From Megachile rotundata (taxonomy: Eukaryota; Arthropoda; Insecta; Hymenoptera; Megachilidae): a DNA stretch of 64,000 nucleotides. The position numbers and the translations under genes were made by a program. The stretch is taken from positions 1 through 64,000 of the forward strand of contig NW_027473582.1 of assembly GCF_050947335.1 (NCBI RefSeq), read 5' to 3'. A model generated the notes under the pieces. It was given only the letters and a program-made list of their open reading frames with translations. It was not told where the DNA came from and ran no database searches. Shown piece by piece: positions 41,195 to 56,200 of the stretch (position 1 is the stretch's first letter; every line of letters starts with the position of its first letter).

Positions 41195-42522
41195 GATCGA
41201 GAGAACGGCAATTACTATACTTATTACACTCATTACTATTAATCTAACTCATATTATTAACCATATTGTGCAGATATGATCGATAGACCGACAATTACTA
41301 TACTTATTACTCTTATTATTATCAATCTAACTCATATTATTAGCCATATTATGATTCCATGGTCGATAGAACGACAATTACTATACATATTACTCTTATT
41401 ATTATCTATCTAAATCATATTATTCGCCATATTATGCTTATGTGATCGATAGAACGGCAATTATTATACTTATTACTCTTATTATTATCAATCTAATTCA
41501 TATTATTAGCCATATTATGCATATATGATCGATAGAACGGCAATTACTATACTTATTACTCTTATTGTTATCAATCTAACTCATATTATTAGCGATATTA
41601 TGCTTATATGAGCGATAGAACGACAATTACTATACTTATTACTCTTATTATTATCAATCTAAATCATATTATTCGCCATATTATGCTTATATGATCGATA
41701 GAACGGCAATGACTATACTTATTACTCTTATTATTATCAATCTAACTCATATTATTGGCCATATTATGCTTATATGAGCGATAGAACGACAATTACTATA
41801 CTTATTACTCTTATTATTATCAATCTAACTCATATTATTAGCCATATTATGCTTATATGATCGAGAGAGCGGCAATTACTATACTTATTACACTCATTAC
41901 TATTAATCTAACTCATATTATTAACCATATTGTGCAGATATGATCGATAGACCGACAATTACTATACTTATTACTCTTATTATTATCAATCTAACTCATA
42001 TTATTAGCCATATTATGATTCCATGGTCGATAGAACGACAATTACTATACATATTACTCTTATTATTATCTATCTAAATCATATTATTCGCCATATTATG
42101 CTTATGTGATCGATAGAACGGCAATTATTATACTTATTACTCTTATTATTATCAATCTAATTCATATTATTCGCCATATTATGCTTATATGATCGATAGA
42201 ACGGCAATGACTATAGTTATTACTCTTATTATTATCAATCTAACTCATATTATTAGCCATATTATGCATATATGATCGATAGAACGGCAATTACTATACT
42301 TATTACTCTTATTGTTATCAATCTAACTCATATTATTAGCGATATTATGCTTATATGAGCGATAGAACGACAATTACTATACTTATTACTCTTATTATTA
42401 TCAATCTAAATCATATTATTCGCCATATTATGCTTATATGATCGATAGAACGGCAATGACTATACTTATTTCTCTTATTATTATCAATCTAACTCATATT
42501 ATTAGCCATATTATGATTCCAT
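41195..42522 (+). repeat. Tandem 8-monomer duplication (664-bp offset)
   Basis: The GATCGAGAG boxes at 41,195 and 41,859, and the GATTCCAT/GGTCGATAG boxes at 41,361 and 42,025, are each 664 bp apart (8 x 83). The first four monomers match closely. Later the copies differ by a compensating monomer: the first has an extra GAGCGATAG monomer at 41,776, the second an extra GGCAATGACTATAGTT monomer near 42,191. The second copy carries GAGAGCGGC against GAGAACGGC. Confidence 0.78.
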
Positions 42523-44358
42523 GGTCGATAGAACGACAATTACTATACTTATTACTCTTATTATTATCAATCTAAATCATATTATTCGCCATATTATGCT
42601 TATGTGATCGATAGGACGGGAATTATTATACTTATTACTCTTATTATTATCAATCTAATTCATATTATTAGCCATATTATGCATATATGATCGATAGAAC
42701 GGCAATTACTATACTTATTACTCTTATTGTTATCAATCTAACTCATATCATTAGCGATATTATGCTTATATGAGCGATAGAACGACAATTACTATACTTA
42801 TTACTCTTATTATTATCAATCTAAATCATATTATTCGCCATATTATGCTTATATGATCGATAGAACGGCAATGACTATAGTTATTACTCTTATTATTATC
42901 AATCTAACTCATATTATTAGCCATATTATGCTTATATGATCGATAGAACGACAATTACTATACTTATTACACTCACTACTATTAATCTAACTGATATTAT
43001 TAACCATATTGTGCAGATATGATCGATAGAACGACAATTAGTATACTTATTACTCTTATTATTATCAATCTAACTCATATTATTAGCCATATTATGCTTC
43101 CATGGTCGATAGAACTCCAATTACTATACTTATTATTCTTATTATTATTAATCTAACTCATATTATTAACCATATTGTGCAGATATGATCGATAGAACGA
43201 CAATTACTATACTTATTGCTCTTACTATTATCAATCTAAATCATATTATTCGCCATATTATGCTTATATGATCGATAGAACGGCAATTACTATATTTATT
43301 ACTCTTATTATTATCAATCTAACTCATATTATTAGCCATATTATGCTTATATGATCGATAGAACGGCAATTAATATACTTATTACACTTATTATTATCAA
43401 TCTAAATCATATTATTCGCCATATTATGCTTATGTGATCGATAGAACGGCAATTACTATACTTATTACTCTTATTATTATCAATATAACTCATATTATTA
43501 GCCATATTATGCTTATATGGTCGATAGAACGGCATATACTATACGTATTAATCTTATTATTATCAATCTAAATCATATTATTTGCCATATTATGCTTATA
43601 TGATCGATAGAACGACAATTACTATACTTATTACTCTTATTATTATCAATCTAAATCATATTATTCGCCATATTATGCTTATATGATCGATAGAACGGCA
43701 ATGACTATACTTATTACTCTTATTATTATCAATCTAACTCATATTATTAGCCATATTATGATTCCATGGTCGATAGAACGACAATTACTATACTTATTAC
43801 TCTTATTATTATCAATCTAAATCATATTATTCGCCATATTATGCTTATGTGATCGATAGAACGGCAATTATTATACTTATTACTCTTATTATTATCAATC
43901 TAATTCATATTATTAGCCATATTATGCATATATGATCGATAGAACGGCAATTACTATACTTATTACTCTTATTGTTATCAATCTAACTCATATCATTAGC
44001 GATATTATGCTTATATGAGCGATAGAACGACAATTACTATACTTATTACTCTTATTATTATCAATCTAAATCATATTATTCGCCATATTATGCTTATATG
44101 ATCGATAGAACGGCAATGACTATAGTTATTACTCTTATTATTATCAATCTAACTCATATTATTAGCCATATTATGCTTATATGATCGATAGAACGACAAT
44201 TACTATACTTATTACACTCACTACTATTAATCTAACTGATATTATTAACCATATTGTGCAGATATGATCGATAGAACGACAATTAGTATACTTATTACTC
44301 TTATTATTATAAATCTAATTCATATTATTAGCCATATTATGCTTATATGATCGATAGA
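42523..44358 (+). repeat. Tandem 15-monomer duplication (1,245-bp offset)
   Basis: GGTCGATAG boxes preceded by GATTCCAT lie at 42,523 and 43,768, exactly 15 x 83 apart. The first copy is 15 monomers. The second follows it for about 540 bp and ends in a chimeric monomer at 44,276-44,358, whose head is AATTAGTATA type and whose tail is ATAAATCTAATTC type. That chimera marks a recombination point. Private changes in the first copy include GATAGGACGGGAATT near 42,610. Confidence 0.78.
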
Positions 44359-45480
44359 CGACAATTACTATACTTATTACTCTTATTATTATTAATCTAA
44401 CTCATATTATTAACCATATTGTGCAGATATGATCGATAGAACGACAATTACTATACTTATTACTCTTATCATTATCAATCTAACTCATATTATTGGCCAT
44501 ATTATGCTTCCATGGTCGATAGAACGACAATTACTATACTTATTATTCTTATTATTATTAATCTATCTCATATTGTTAACCATATTATGCAGATATGATC
44601 GATAGAACGACAATTAGTATACTTATTACTCTTATTATTATCAATCTAACTCATATTATTAGCCATATTATGCTTCCATGGTCGATAGAACTCCAATTAC
44701 TATACTTATTATTCTTATTATTATTAATCTAACTCACATTATTAACCATATTGTGCAGATATGATCGATAGAACGACAATTACTATACTTATTACTCTTA
44801 TTATTATCAAGCTAACTCATATTTTCAGCCATATTATGCTTATATGATCGATAGAACGACAATTACTATACTTAGTACTCTTATTATTATCAATCTAAAT
44901 CATATTATTCGCCATATTATGCTTATATGATCGATAGAACGGCAATTACTATAGTTATTACTCTTATTATTATGAATCTAACTCATATTATTAGCCATAT
45001 TATGCTTATATGATCGATAGAATGACAATTACTATACTTATTACACTCATTACTATTAATCTAACTCATATTATTAACCATATTGTGCAGATATGATCGA
45101 TGGAACGACAATTACTATACTTATTACTCTTATTATTATCAAGCTAACTCATATTATTAGCCATATTATGCTTATATGATCGATAGAACGACAATTACTA
45201 TACTTATTACTCTTATTACTATCAATCCAAATCATATTATTCGCCATATTATGCTTATATGGTCGATAGAACGGCATATACTATACATATTACTCTTATT
45301 ATTATCAATCTAAATCATATTATTTGCCATATTATGCTTATATGATCGATAGAACGACAATTACTATACTTATTACTCTTATTATTATAAATCTAATTCA
45401 TATTATTAGCCATATTATGCTTATATGATCGATAGACGACAATTACTATACTTATTACTCTTATTATTATTAATCTAACT
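44359..45480 (+). repeat. Satellite segment sharing 20-monomer block content
   Basis: Monomers in much the same order as the middle of the 20-monomer block: 82-bp form, TCATTATC (44,431), GTTAAC (44,514), AATTAGTATA, ACTCC, AGTACTC, GAATGAC, GATCGATGG. The GATCGATGG/GAATGACTATAG part is missing after the GTTAAC monomer, where GCAGATAT replaces GCAGACAT. One private variant, CATATTTTCAGCC near 44,819, contains a rare T4 run. Confidence 0.72.
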
Positions 45481-46480
45481 CATATTATTAACCATATTGT
45501 GCAGATATGATCGATAGAACGACAATTACTATACTTATTACTCTTATTATTATCAAGCTAACTCATATTATTCGCCATATTATGCTTATATGATCGATAG
45601 AACAATTACTGTACTTATTACACTCATTACTACTAATCTAACTCATATTATTAACCATATTGTGCAGATATGATCGATAGAACGACAATTACTATACTTA
45701 TTACTCTTATCATTATCAATCTAACTCATATTATTGGCCATATTATGCTTCCATGGTCGATAGAACGACAATTACTATACTTATTATTCTTATTATTATC
45801 AATCTAACTGATATTATTAGCCATATTATGCTTATATGATCGATAGAACGACAATTAATATACTTATTACACTTATTATTATCAATCTAAATCATATTAT
45901 TCGCCATATTATGCTTATGTGATCGATAGAACCGCAATTACTATAGTTATTACTCTTATTTTTATCAATCTAACTCATATTATTAGCCATATTATGCTTC
46001 CATGATCGATAGAACGACAATTACTATACTTACTTTTCATATTATTATTAATCTAACTCATATTATTAACCATATTATGCAGATATGCTCCATAGGACGA
46101 CAATTACTATACTTATTACTCTTATTATTATCAATCTAACTCATATTATTAGCCACATTATGCATATATGATCGATAGAACGGCAATTACTATACTTATT
46201 ACTCTTATTGTTATCAATCTAACTCATATTATTAGCGATATTATGCTTATATGAGCGATAGAACGACAATTACTATACTTATTACACTCACTACTATTAA
46301 TCTAACTGATATTATTAACCATATTGTGCAGATATGATCGATAGAACGACAATTAGTATACTTATTACTCTTATTATTATCAATACAAATCATATTATTC
46401 GCCATATTATTCTTATATGATCGATAGAACGACAATTACTATACTTATTACACTCATTACTATTAATCTAACTCACATTA
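45481..46480 (+). repeat. Long-range duplicate, copy 1 (12,757-bp offset)
   Basis: About 1 kb that recurs at 58,238-59,237. Shared rare landmarks are the 80-bp monomer (45,592-45,671), GATCGATAGAACCGC, CTTATTTTTATC, CTTACTTTTCATATT (46,029) and GCAGATATGCTCCATAGG (46,087). The CTCCATAGG form is found only in these two places, while the related monomers at about 47,330, 52,390 and 61,165 have GATCGATAGG. Confidence 0.82.
46021..46088 (+). repeat. CTTACTTTTCATATT marker monomer
   Basis: A rare monomer variant with TACTTTTCATATTATTATT replacing the usual TATTACTCTTATTATTATC. It holds one of the few T4 runs in the window. Copies have TACTTTTCAT at 46,031, 47,273, 52,327, 58,788 and 61,107. It is always preceded by GAACCGC and CTTATTTTTATC monomers, so a multi-monomer module has been copied as a unit. 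Confidence 0.78.
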
Positions 46481-48573
46481 TTAACCATATTGTGCAGATA
46501 TGATCGATAGAACGACAATTACTATACTTATTACTCTTATTATTATCAAGCTAACTCATATTATTCGCCATATTATGCTTATATGATCGATAGAACAATT
46601 ACTGTACTTATTACACTCATTACTACTAATCTAACTCATATTATTAACCATATTGTGCAGATATGATCGATAGAACGACAATTACTATACTTATTACTCT
46701 TATCATTATCAATCTAACTCATATTATTGGCCATATTATGCTTCCATGGTCGATAGAACGACAATTACTATACTTATTATTCTTATTATTATTAATCTAT
46801 CTCATATTGTTAACCATATTATGCAGACATGATCGATGGAACGACAATTACTATACTTATTACTCTTATTATTATCAATCTAAATCATATTATTAGCCTT
46901 ATTATGCTTATATGATCGATAGAACGGCAATTACTATACTTATTACCCTTATTATTATCAATCTAACTCATATTATTAGCCATATTATGCTTCCATGATC
47001 GATAGAACGACAATTACTATACTTATTACTGTTATTATTATCAATCTAACTGATATTATTAGCCATATTATGCTTATATGATCGATAGAACGACAATTAA
47101 TATACTTATTACACTTATTATTATCAATCTAAATCATATTATTCGCCATATTATGCTTATGTGATCGATAGAACCGCAATTACTATAGTTATTACTCTTA
47201 TTTTTATCAATCTAACTCATATTATTAGCCATATTATGCTTCCATGATCGATAGAACGACAATTACTATACTTACTTTTCATATTATTATTAATCTAACT
47301 CATATTATTAACCATATTATGCAGATATGATCGATAGGACGACAATTACTATACTTATTACTCTTATTATTATCAATCTAACTCATATTATTAGCCACAT
47401 TATGCATATATGATCGATAGAACGGCAATTACTATACTTATTACTCTTATTGTTATCAATCTAACTCATATTATTAGCGATATTATGCTTATATGAGCGA
47501 TAGAACGACAATTACTATACTTATTACTCTTATTATTATCAATCTAAATCATATTATTCGCCATATTATGCTTATATGATCGATAGAACGGCAATGACTA
47601 TAGTTATTAGTCTTATTATTATCAATCTAACTCATATTATTAGCCATATTATGCTTATATGATCGATAGAACGACAATTACTATACTTATTACACTCACT
47701 ACTATTAATCTAACTGATATTATTAACCATATTGTGCAGATATGATCGATAGAACGACAATTAGTATACTTATTACTCTTATTATTATCAATCTAACTCA
47801 TATTATTAGCGATATTATGCTTATATGAGCGATAGAACGACAATTACTATACTTATTACTCTTATTATTATCAATCTAAATCATATTATTCGCCATATTA
47901 TGCTTATATGATCGATAGAACGGCAATTACTATAGTTATTACTCTTATTATTATCAATCTAACTCATATTATTAGCCATATTATGCTTCCATGGTCGATA
48001 GAACTCCAATTACTATACTTATTATTCTTATTATTATTAATCTAACTCATATTATTAACCATATTATGCAGATATGATCGATAGAACGACAATTACTATA
48101 CTTATTACACTTATTATTATCAAGCTAACTCATATTATTAGCCATATTATGCTTATATGATCGATAGAACGACAATTACTATACTTATTACTCTTATTAT
48201 TATCAATACAAATCATATTATTCGCCATATTATTCTTATATGATCGATAGAACGACAATTACTATACTTATTAGACTCATTACTATTAATCTAACTCATA
48301 TTATTAACCATATTGTGCAGATATGATCGATAGAACGACAATTACTATACTTATTACTCTTATTATTATCAAGCTAACTCATATTATTAGCCATATTATG
48401 CTTATATGATCGATAGAACGACAATTACTATACTTATTACTCTTATTATTATCAATCCAAATCATATTATTCGCCATAGTATGCTTACATGGTCGATAGA
48501 ACGGCATATACTATACATATTACTCTTATTATTATCAATCTAAATCATATTATTTGCCATATTATGCTTATAT

Positions 48574-48656
48574 GATCGATAGAACGACAATTACTATACT
48601 TATTACTCTTATTATTATCAATCTAACTCATATTATTAGCCATATTATGCTTATAT
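48574..48656 (+). repeat. Reference 83-bp monomer (class A)
   Basis: This copy matches the most common base at essentially every position and serves as the numbering reference. Composition is A29, T34, C14, G6. Positions 1-15 are GATCGATAGAACGAC, containing the palindrome ATCGAT (ClaI site) and GATC. Positions 46-55 are CAATCTAACT. Positions 56-63 and 68-75 are two direct copies of CATATTAT, 12 bp apart. Positions 76-83 are GCTTATAT. There is no A or T run longer than two bases in this copy. Main variable sites are 12-15 (CGAC, CGGC, CTCC), 46-56, 65-67 (AGC, AAC, CGC, TGC, GGC) and 76-83. Confidence 0.95.
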
Positions 48657-49700
48657 GATCGATAGAATGACAATTACTATACTTATTACACTCATTACTA
48701 TTAATCTAACTCATATTATTAACCATATTGTGCAGATATGATCGATGGAACGACAATTACTATACTTATTACTCTTATTATTATCAAGCTAACTCATATT
48801 ATTAGCCATATTATGCTTATATGATCGATAGAACGACAATTAAAATACTTATTACTCTTATTACTATCAATCCAAATCATATTATTCGCCATATTATGCT
48901 TATATGGTCGATAGAACGGCATATACTATACACATTACTCTTATTATTATCAATCTAAATCATATTATTTGCCATATTATGCTTATATGATCGATAGAAC
49001 GACAATTACTATACTTATTACTCTTATTATTATAAATCTAATTCATATTATTAGCCATATTATGCTTATATGATCGATAGACGACAATTACTATACTTAT
49101 TACTCTTATTATTATTAATCTAACTCATATTATTAACCATATTGTGCAGATATGATCGATAGAACGACAATTACTATACTTATTACTCTTATTATTATCA
49201 AGCTAACTCATATTATTCGCCATATTATGCTTATATGATCGATAGAACAATTACTGTACTTATTACACTCATTACTACTAATCTAACTCATATTATTAAC
49301 CATATTGTGCAGATATGATCGATAGAACGACAATTACTATACTTATTACTCTTATCATTATCAATCTAACTCATATTATTGGCCATATTATGCTTCCATG
49401 GTCGATAGAACGACAATTACTATACTTATTATTCTTATTATTATTAATCTATCTCATATTGTTAACCATATTATGCAGACATGATCGATGCAACGACAAT
49501 TACTATACTTATTACTCTTATTATTATCAATCTAAATCATATTATTAGCCTTATTATGCTTATATGATCGATAGAACGGCAATTACTATACTTATTACCC
49601 TTATTATTATCAATCTAACTCATATTATTAGCCATATTATGCTTCCATGATCGATAGAACGACAATTACTATACTTATTACTGTTATTATTATCAATCTA
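48657..49700 (+). repeat. Duplicated segment, copy 1 (2,402-bp offset)
   Basis: Matches 51,059-52,100. Shared rare landmarks are ATTAAAATAC (48,839 and 51,241), ATACACATTACTC, the 80-bp monomer, TTAGCCTTATTATGC (near 49,545 and 51,948) and TTACCCTTATT. Copy 1 has GATCGATGCAACGAC near 49,484. It ends in a chimera near 49,700 (CTGATATTATTCGCC) that jumps to the GGCAATGACTATAGTTATTAG monomer. Confidence 0.8.
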
Positions 49701-50799
49701 ACTGATATTATTCGCCATATTATGCTTATATGATCGATAGAACGGCAATGACTATAGTTATTAGTCTTATTATTATCAATCTAACTCATATTATTAGCCA
49801 TATTATGCTTATATGATCGATAGAACGACAATTACTATACTTATTACACTCACTACTATTAATCTAACTGATATTATTAACCATATTGTGCAGATATGAT
49901 CGATAGAACGACAATTAGTATACTTATTACTCTTATTATTATCAATCTAACTCATATTATTAGCGATATTATGCTTATATGAGCGATAGAACGACAATTA
50001 CTATACTTATTACTCTTATTATTATCAATCTTAATCATATTATTCGCCATATTATGCTTATATGATCGATAGAACGGCAATAACTATAGTTATTACTCTT
50101 ATTATTATCAATCTAACTCATATTATTAGCCATATTATGCTTCCATGGTCGATAGAACTCCAATTACTATACTTATTATTCTTATTATTATTAATCTAAC
50201 TCATATTATTAACCATATTATGCAGATATGATCGATAGAACGACAATTACTATACTTATTACACTTATTATTATCAAGCTAACTCATATTATTAGCCATA
50301 TTATGCTTATATGATCGATAGAACGACAATTACTATACTTATTACTCTTATTATTATCAATACAAATCATATTATTCGCCATATTATTCTTATATGATCG
50401 ATAGAACGACAATTACTATACTTATTACACTCATTACTCTTAATCTAACTCATATTATTAACCATATTGTGCAGATATGATCGATAGAACGACAATTACT
50501 ATACTTATTACTCTTATTATTATCAAGCTAACTCATATTATTAGCCATATTATGCTTATATGATCGATAGAACGACAATTACTATACTTATTACTCTTAT
50601 TATTATCAATCCAAATCATATTATTCGCCATAGTATGCTTACATGGTCGATAGAACGGCATATACTATACATATTACTCTTATTATTATCAATCTAAATC
50701 ATATTATTTGCCATATTATGCTTATATGATCGATAGAACGACAATTACTATACTTATTACTCTTATTATTATCAATCTAATTCATATTATTAGCCATAT

Positions 50800-52700
50800 T
50801 ATGCTTATATGATCGATAGACGACAATTACTATACTTATTACTCTTATTATTATTAATCGAACTCATATTATTAACCATATGATGCTTATATGATCGATA
50901 GAACGACAATTACTATACTTAGTACTCTTATTATTATCAATCTAAATCATATTATTCGCCATATTATGCTTATATGATCGATAGAACGGCAATTACTATA
51001 GTTATTACTCTTATTATTATGAATCTAACTCATATTATTAGCCATATTATGCTTATATGATCGATAGAATGACAATTACTATACTTATTACACTCATTAC
51101 TATTAATCTAACTCATATTATTAACCATATTGTGCAGATATGATCGATGGAACGACAATTACTATACTTATTACTCTTATTATTATCAAGCTAACTCATA
51201 TTATTAGCCATATTATGCTTATATGATCGATAGAACGACAATTAAAATACTTATTACTCTTATTACTATCAATCCAAATCATATTATTCGCCATATTATG
51301 CTTATATGGTCGATAGAACGGCATATACTATACACATTACTCTTATTATTATCAATCTAAATCATATTATTTGCCATATTATGCTTATATGATCGATAGA
51401 ACGACAATTACTATACTTATTACTCTTATTATTATAAATCTAATTCATATTATTAGCCATATTATGCTTATATGATCGATAGACGACAATTACTATACTT
51501 ATTACTCTTATTATTATTAATCTAACTCATATTATTAACCATATTGTGCAGATATGATCGATAGAACGACAATTACTATACTTATTACTCTTATTATTAT
51601 CAAGCTAACTCATATTATTCGCCATATTATGCTTATATGATCGATAGAACAATTACTGTACTTATTACACTCATTACTACTAATCTAACTCATATTATTA
51701 ACCATATTGTGCAGATATGATCGATAGAACGACAATTACTATACTTATTACTCTTATCATTATCAATCTAACTCATATTATTGGCCATATTATGCTTCCA
51801 TGGTCGCTAGAACGACAATTACTATACTTATTATTCTTATTATTATTAATCTATCTCATATTGTTAACCATATTATGCAGACATGATCGATGGAACGACA
51901 ATTACTATACTTATTACTCTTATTATTATCAATCTAAATCATATTATTAGCCTTATTATGCTTATATGATCGATAGAACGGCAATTACTATACTTATTAC
52001 CCTTATTATTATCAATCTAACTCATATTATTAGCCATATTATGCTTCCATGATCGATAGAACGACAATTACTATACTTATTACTGTTATTATTATCAATC
52101 TAACTGATATTATTAGCCATATTATGCTTATATGATCGATAGAACGACAATTAATATACTTATTACACTTATTATTATCAATCTAAATCATATTATTCGC
52201 CATATTATGCTTATGTGATCGATAGAACCGCAATTACTATAGTTATTACTCTTATTTTTATCAATCTAACTCATATTATTAGCCATATTATGCTTCCATG
52301 ATCGATAGAACGACAATTACTATTCTTACTTTTCATATTATTATTAATCTAACTCATATTATTAACCATATTATGCAGATATGATCGATAGGACGACAAT
52401 TACTATACTTATTACTCTTATTATTATCAATCTAACTCATATTATTAGCCACATTATGCATATATGATCGATAGAACGGCAATTACTATACTTATTACTC
52501 TTATTGTTATCAATCTAACTCATATTATTAGCGATATTATGCTTATATGAGCGATAGAACGACAATTACTATACTTATTACTCTTATTATTATCAATCTA
52601 AATCATATTATTCGCCATATTATGCTTATATGATCGATAGAACGGCAATGACTATAGTTATTAGTCTTATTATTATCAATCTAACTCATATTATTAGCCA
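50800..52700 (+). repeat. Duplicated segment (8,780-bp offset to 59,580-61,480)
   Basis: About 1.9 kb shared with 59,580-61,480. AATCGAACTC lies at 50,857 and 59,637, the TCATTATC monomer at 51,719 and 60,499, and TACTTTTCAT at 52,327 and 61,107, each 8,780 bp apart. The first part also overlaps the 2,402-bp duplication. One informative difference is ATTAAAATAC here against ATTACTATAC at about 60,021. GGTCGCTAG near 51,802 is private. Confidence 0.8.
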
Positions 52701-53294
52701 TATTATTCTTATATGATCGATAGAACGACAATTACTATACTCATTACACTCATTACTATTAATCTAACTCATATTATTAACCATATTGTGCAGATATGAT
52801 CGATAGAACGACAATTACTATACTTATTACTCTTATTATTATCAAGCTAACTCATATTATTAGCCATATTATGCTTATATGATCGATAGAACGACAATTA
52901 CTATACTTATTACTCTTATTATTATCAATCCAAATCATATTATTCGCCATAGTATGCTTACATGGTCGATAGAACGGCATATACTATACATATTACTCTT
53001 ATTATTATCAATCTAAATCATATTATTTGCCATATTATGCTTATATGATCGATAGAACGACAATTACTATACTTATTACTCTTATTATTATCAATCTAAT
53101 TCATATTATTAGCCATATTATGCTTATATGATCGATAGACGACAATTACTATACTTGTTACTCTTATTATTATTACTCTAACTCATATTATTAACCATAT
53201 GATGCTTATATGATCGATAGAACGACAATTACTATACTTAGTACTCTTATTATTATCAATCTAAATCATATTATTCGCCATATTATGCTTATAT

Positions 53295-56200
53295 GATCGA
53301 TAGAACGGCAATTACTATAGTTATTACTCTTATTATTATGAATCTAACTCATATTATTAGCCATATTATGCTTATATGATCGATAGAATGACAATTACTA
53401 TACTTATTACACTCATTACTATTAATCTAACTCATATTATTAACCATATTGTGCAGATATGATCGATGGAACGACAATTACTATACTTATTACTCTTATT
53501 ATTATCAAGCTAACTCATACTATTCGCCATATTATGCTTATATGATCGATAGAACAATTACTGTACTTATTACACTCATTACTACTAATCTAACTCATAT
53601 TATTAACCATATTGTGCAGATATGATCGATAGAACGACAATTACTATACTTATTACTCTTATCATTATCAATCTAACTCATATTATTGGCCATATTATGC
53701 TTCCATGGTCGATAGAACGACAATTACTATACTTATTATTCTTATTATTATTAATCTATCTCATATTGTTAACCATATTATGCAGACATGATCGATGGAA
53801 CGACAATTACTATACTTATTACTCTTATTATTATCAATCTAACTCATATTATTAGCCATATTATGCTTCCATGATCGATAGAACGACAATTACTATACTT
53901 ATTACTGTTATTATTATCAATCTAACTCATATTATTAGACATATTATGCTTATATGATCGAGAGAACGACAATTACTATACTTATTACACTCATTACTAT
54001 TAATCTAACTCATATTATTAACCATATTGTGCAGATATGATCGATAGACCGACAATTACTATACTTATTACTCTTATTATTATCAATCTAACTCATATTA
54101 TTAGCCACATTATGCATATATGATCGATAGAACGGCAATTACTATTCTTATTACTCTTATTGTTATCAATCTAACTCATATTATTAGCGATATTATGCTT
54201 ATATGATCGATAGAACGACAATTACTATACTTATTACTCTTATTGTTATCAATCTAACTCATATTATTAGCGATATTATGCTTATATGAGCGATAGAACG
54301 ACAATTACTATACTTATTACTCTTATTATTATCAATCTAAATCATATTATTCGCCATATTATGCTTATATGATCGATAGAACGGCAATGACTATAGTTAT
54401 TAGTCTTATTATTATCAATCTAACTCATATTATTAGCCATATTATGCTTATATGATCGATAGAACGGCAATGACTATAGTTATTAGTCTTATTATTATCA
54501 ATCTAACTCATATTATTCGCCATATTATGCTTATATGATCGATAGAACGACAATTACTATACTTATTACACTCATTACTATTAATCTAACTAATATTATT
54601 AACCATATTGTGCAGATATGATCGATAGAACGACAATTACTATACTTATTACACTCATTATTATCAAGCTAACTCATATTATTAGCCATATTATGCTTAT
54701 ATGATCGATAGAACGACAATTACTACACTTATTACTCTTATTATTATCAATACAAATCATATTATTCGCCATATTATTCTTATATGATCGATAGAACGAC
54801 AATTACTATACTTATTACACTCATTACTATTAATCTAACTCACATTATTAACCATATTGTGCAGATATGATCGATAGAACGACAATTACTATACTTATTA
54901 CTCTTATTATTATCAAGCTAACTCATATTATTAGCCATATTATGCTTATATGATCGATAGACCGACAATTACTATACTTATTACTCTCATTATTATCAAT
55001 CCAAATCATATTATTCGCCATAGTATGCTTATATGGTCGATAGAACGGCATATACTATACATATTACTCTTATTATTATCAATCTAAATCATATTATTTG
55101 TTATATTATGCTTATATGATCGATAGAACGACAATTACTATACTTATTACTCTTATTATTATCAATCTAATTCATATTATTAGCCATATTATGCTTATAT
55201 GATCGATAGACGACAATTACTATACTTATTACTCTTATTATTATTAATCGAACTCATATTATTAACCATATGATGCTTATATGATCGATAGAACGACAAT
55301 TACTATACTTAGTACTCTTATTATTATCAATCTAAATCATATTATTCGCCATATTATGCTTATATGATCGATAGAACGGCAATTACTATAGTTATTACTC
55401 TTATTATTATGAATCTAACTCATATTATTAGCCATATTATGCTTATATGATCGATAGAATGACAATTACTATACTTATTACACTCATTACTATTAATCTA
55501 ACTCATATTATTAACCATATTGTGCAGATATGATCGATGGAACGACAATTACTATACTTATTACTCTTATTATTATCAATCTAAATCATATTATTCGCCA
55601 TATTATGCTTATATGATCGATAGAACGGCAATTACTATAGTTATTACTCTTATTATTATGAATCTAACTCATATTATTAGCCATATTATGCTTATATGAT
55701 CGATAGAATGACAATTACTATACTTATTACACTCATTACTATTAATCTAACTCATATTATTAACCATATTGTGCAGATATGATCGATGGAACGACAATTA
55801 CTATACTTATTACTCTTATTATTATCAAGCTAACTCATACTATTCGCCATATTATGCTTATATGATCGATAGAACAATTACTGTACTTATTACACTCATT
55901 ACTACTAATCTAACTCATATTATTAACCATATTGTGCAGATATGATCGATAGAACGACAATTACTATACTTATTACTCTTATCATTATCAATCTAACTCA
56001 TATTATTGGCCATATTATGCTTCCATGGTCGATAGAACGACAATTACTATACTTATTATTCTTATTATTATTAATCTATCTCATATTGTTAACCATATTA
56101 TGCAGACATGATCGATGGAACGACAATTACTATACTTATTACTCTTATTATTATCAATCTAACTCATATTATTAGCCATATTATGCTTCCATGATCGATA

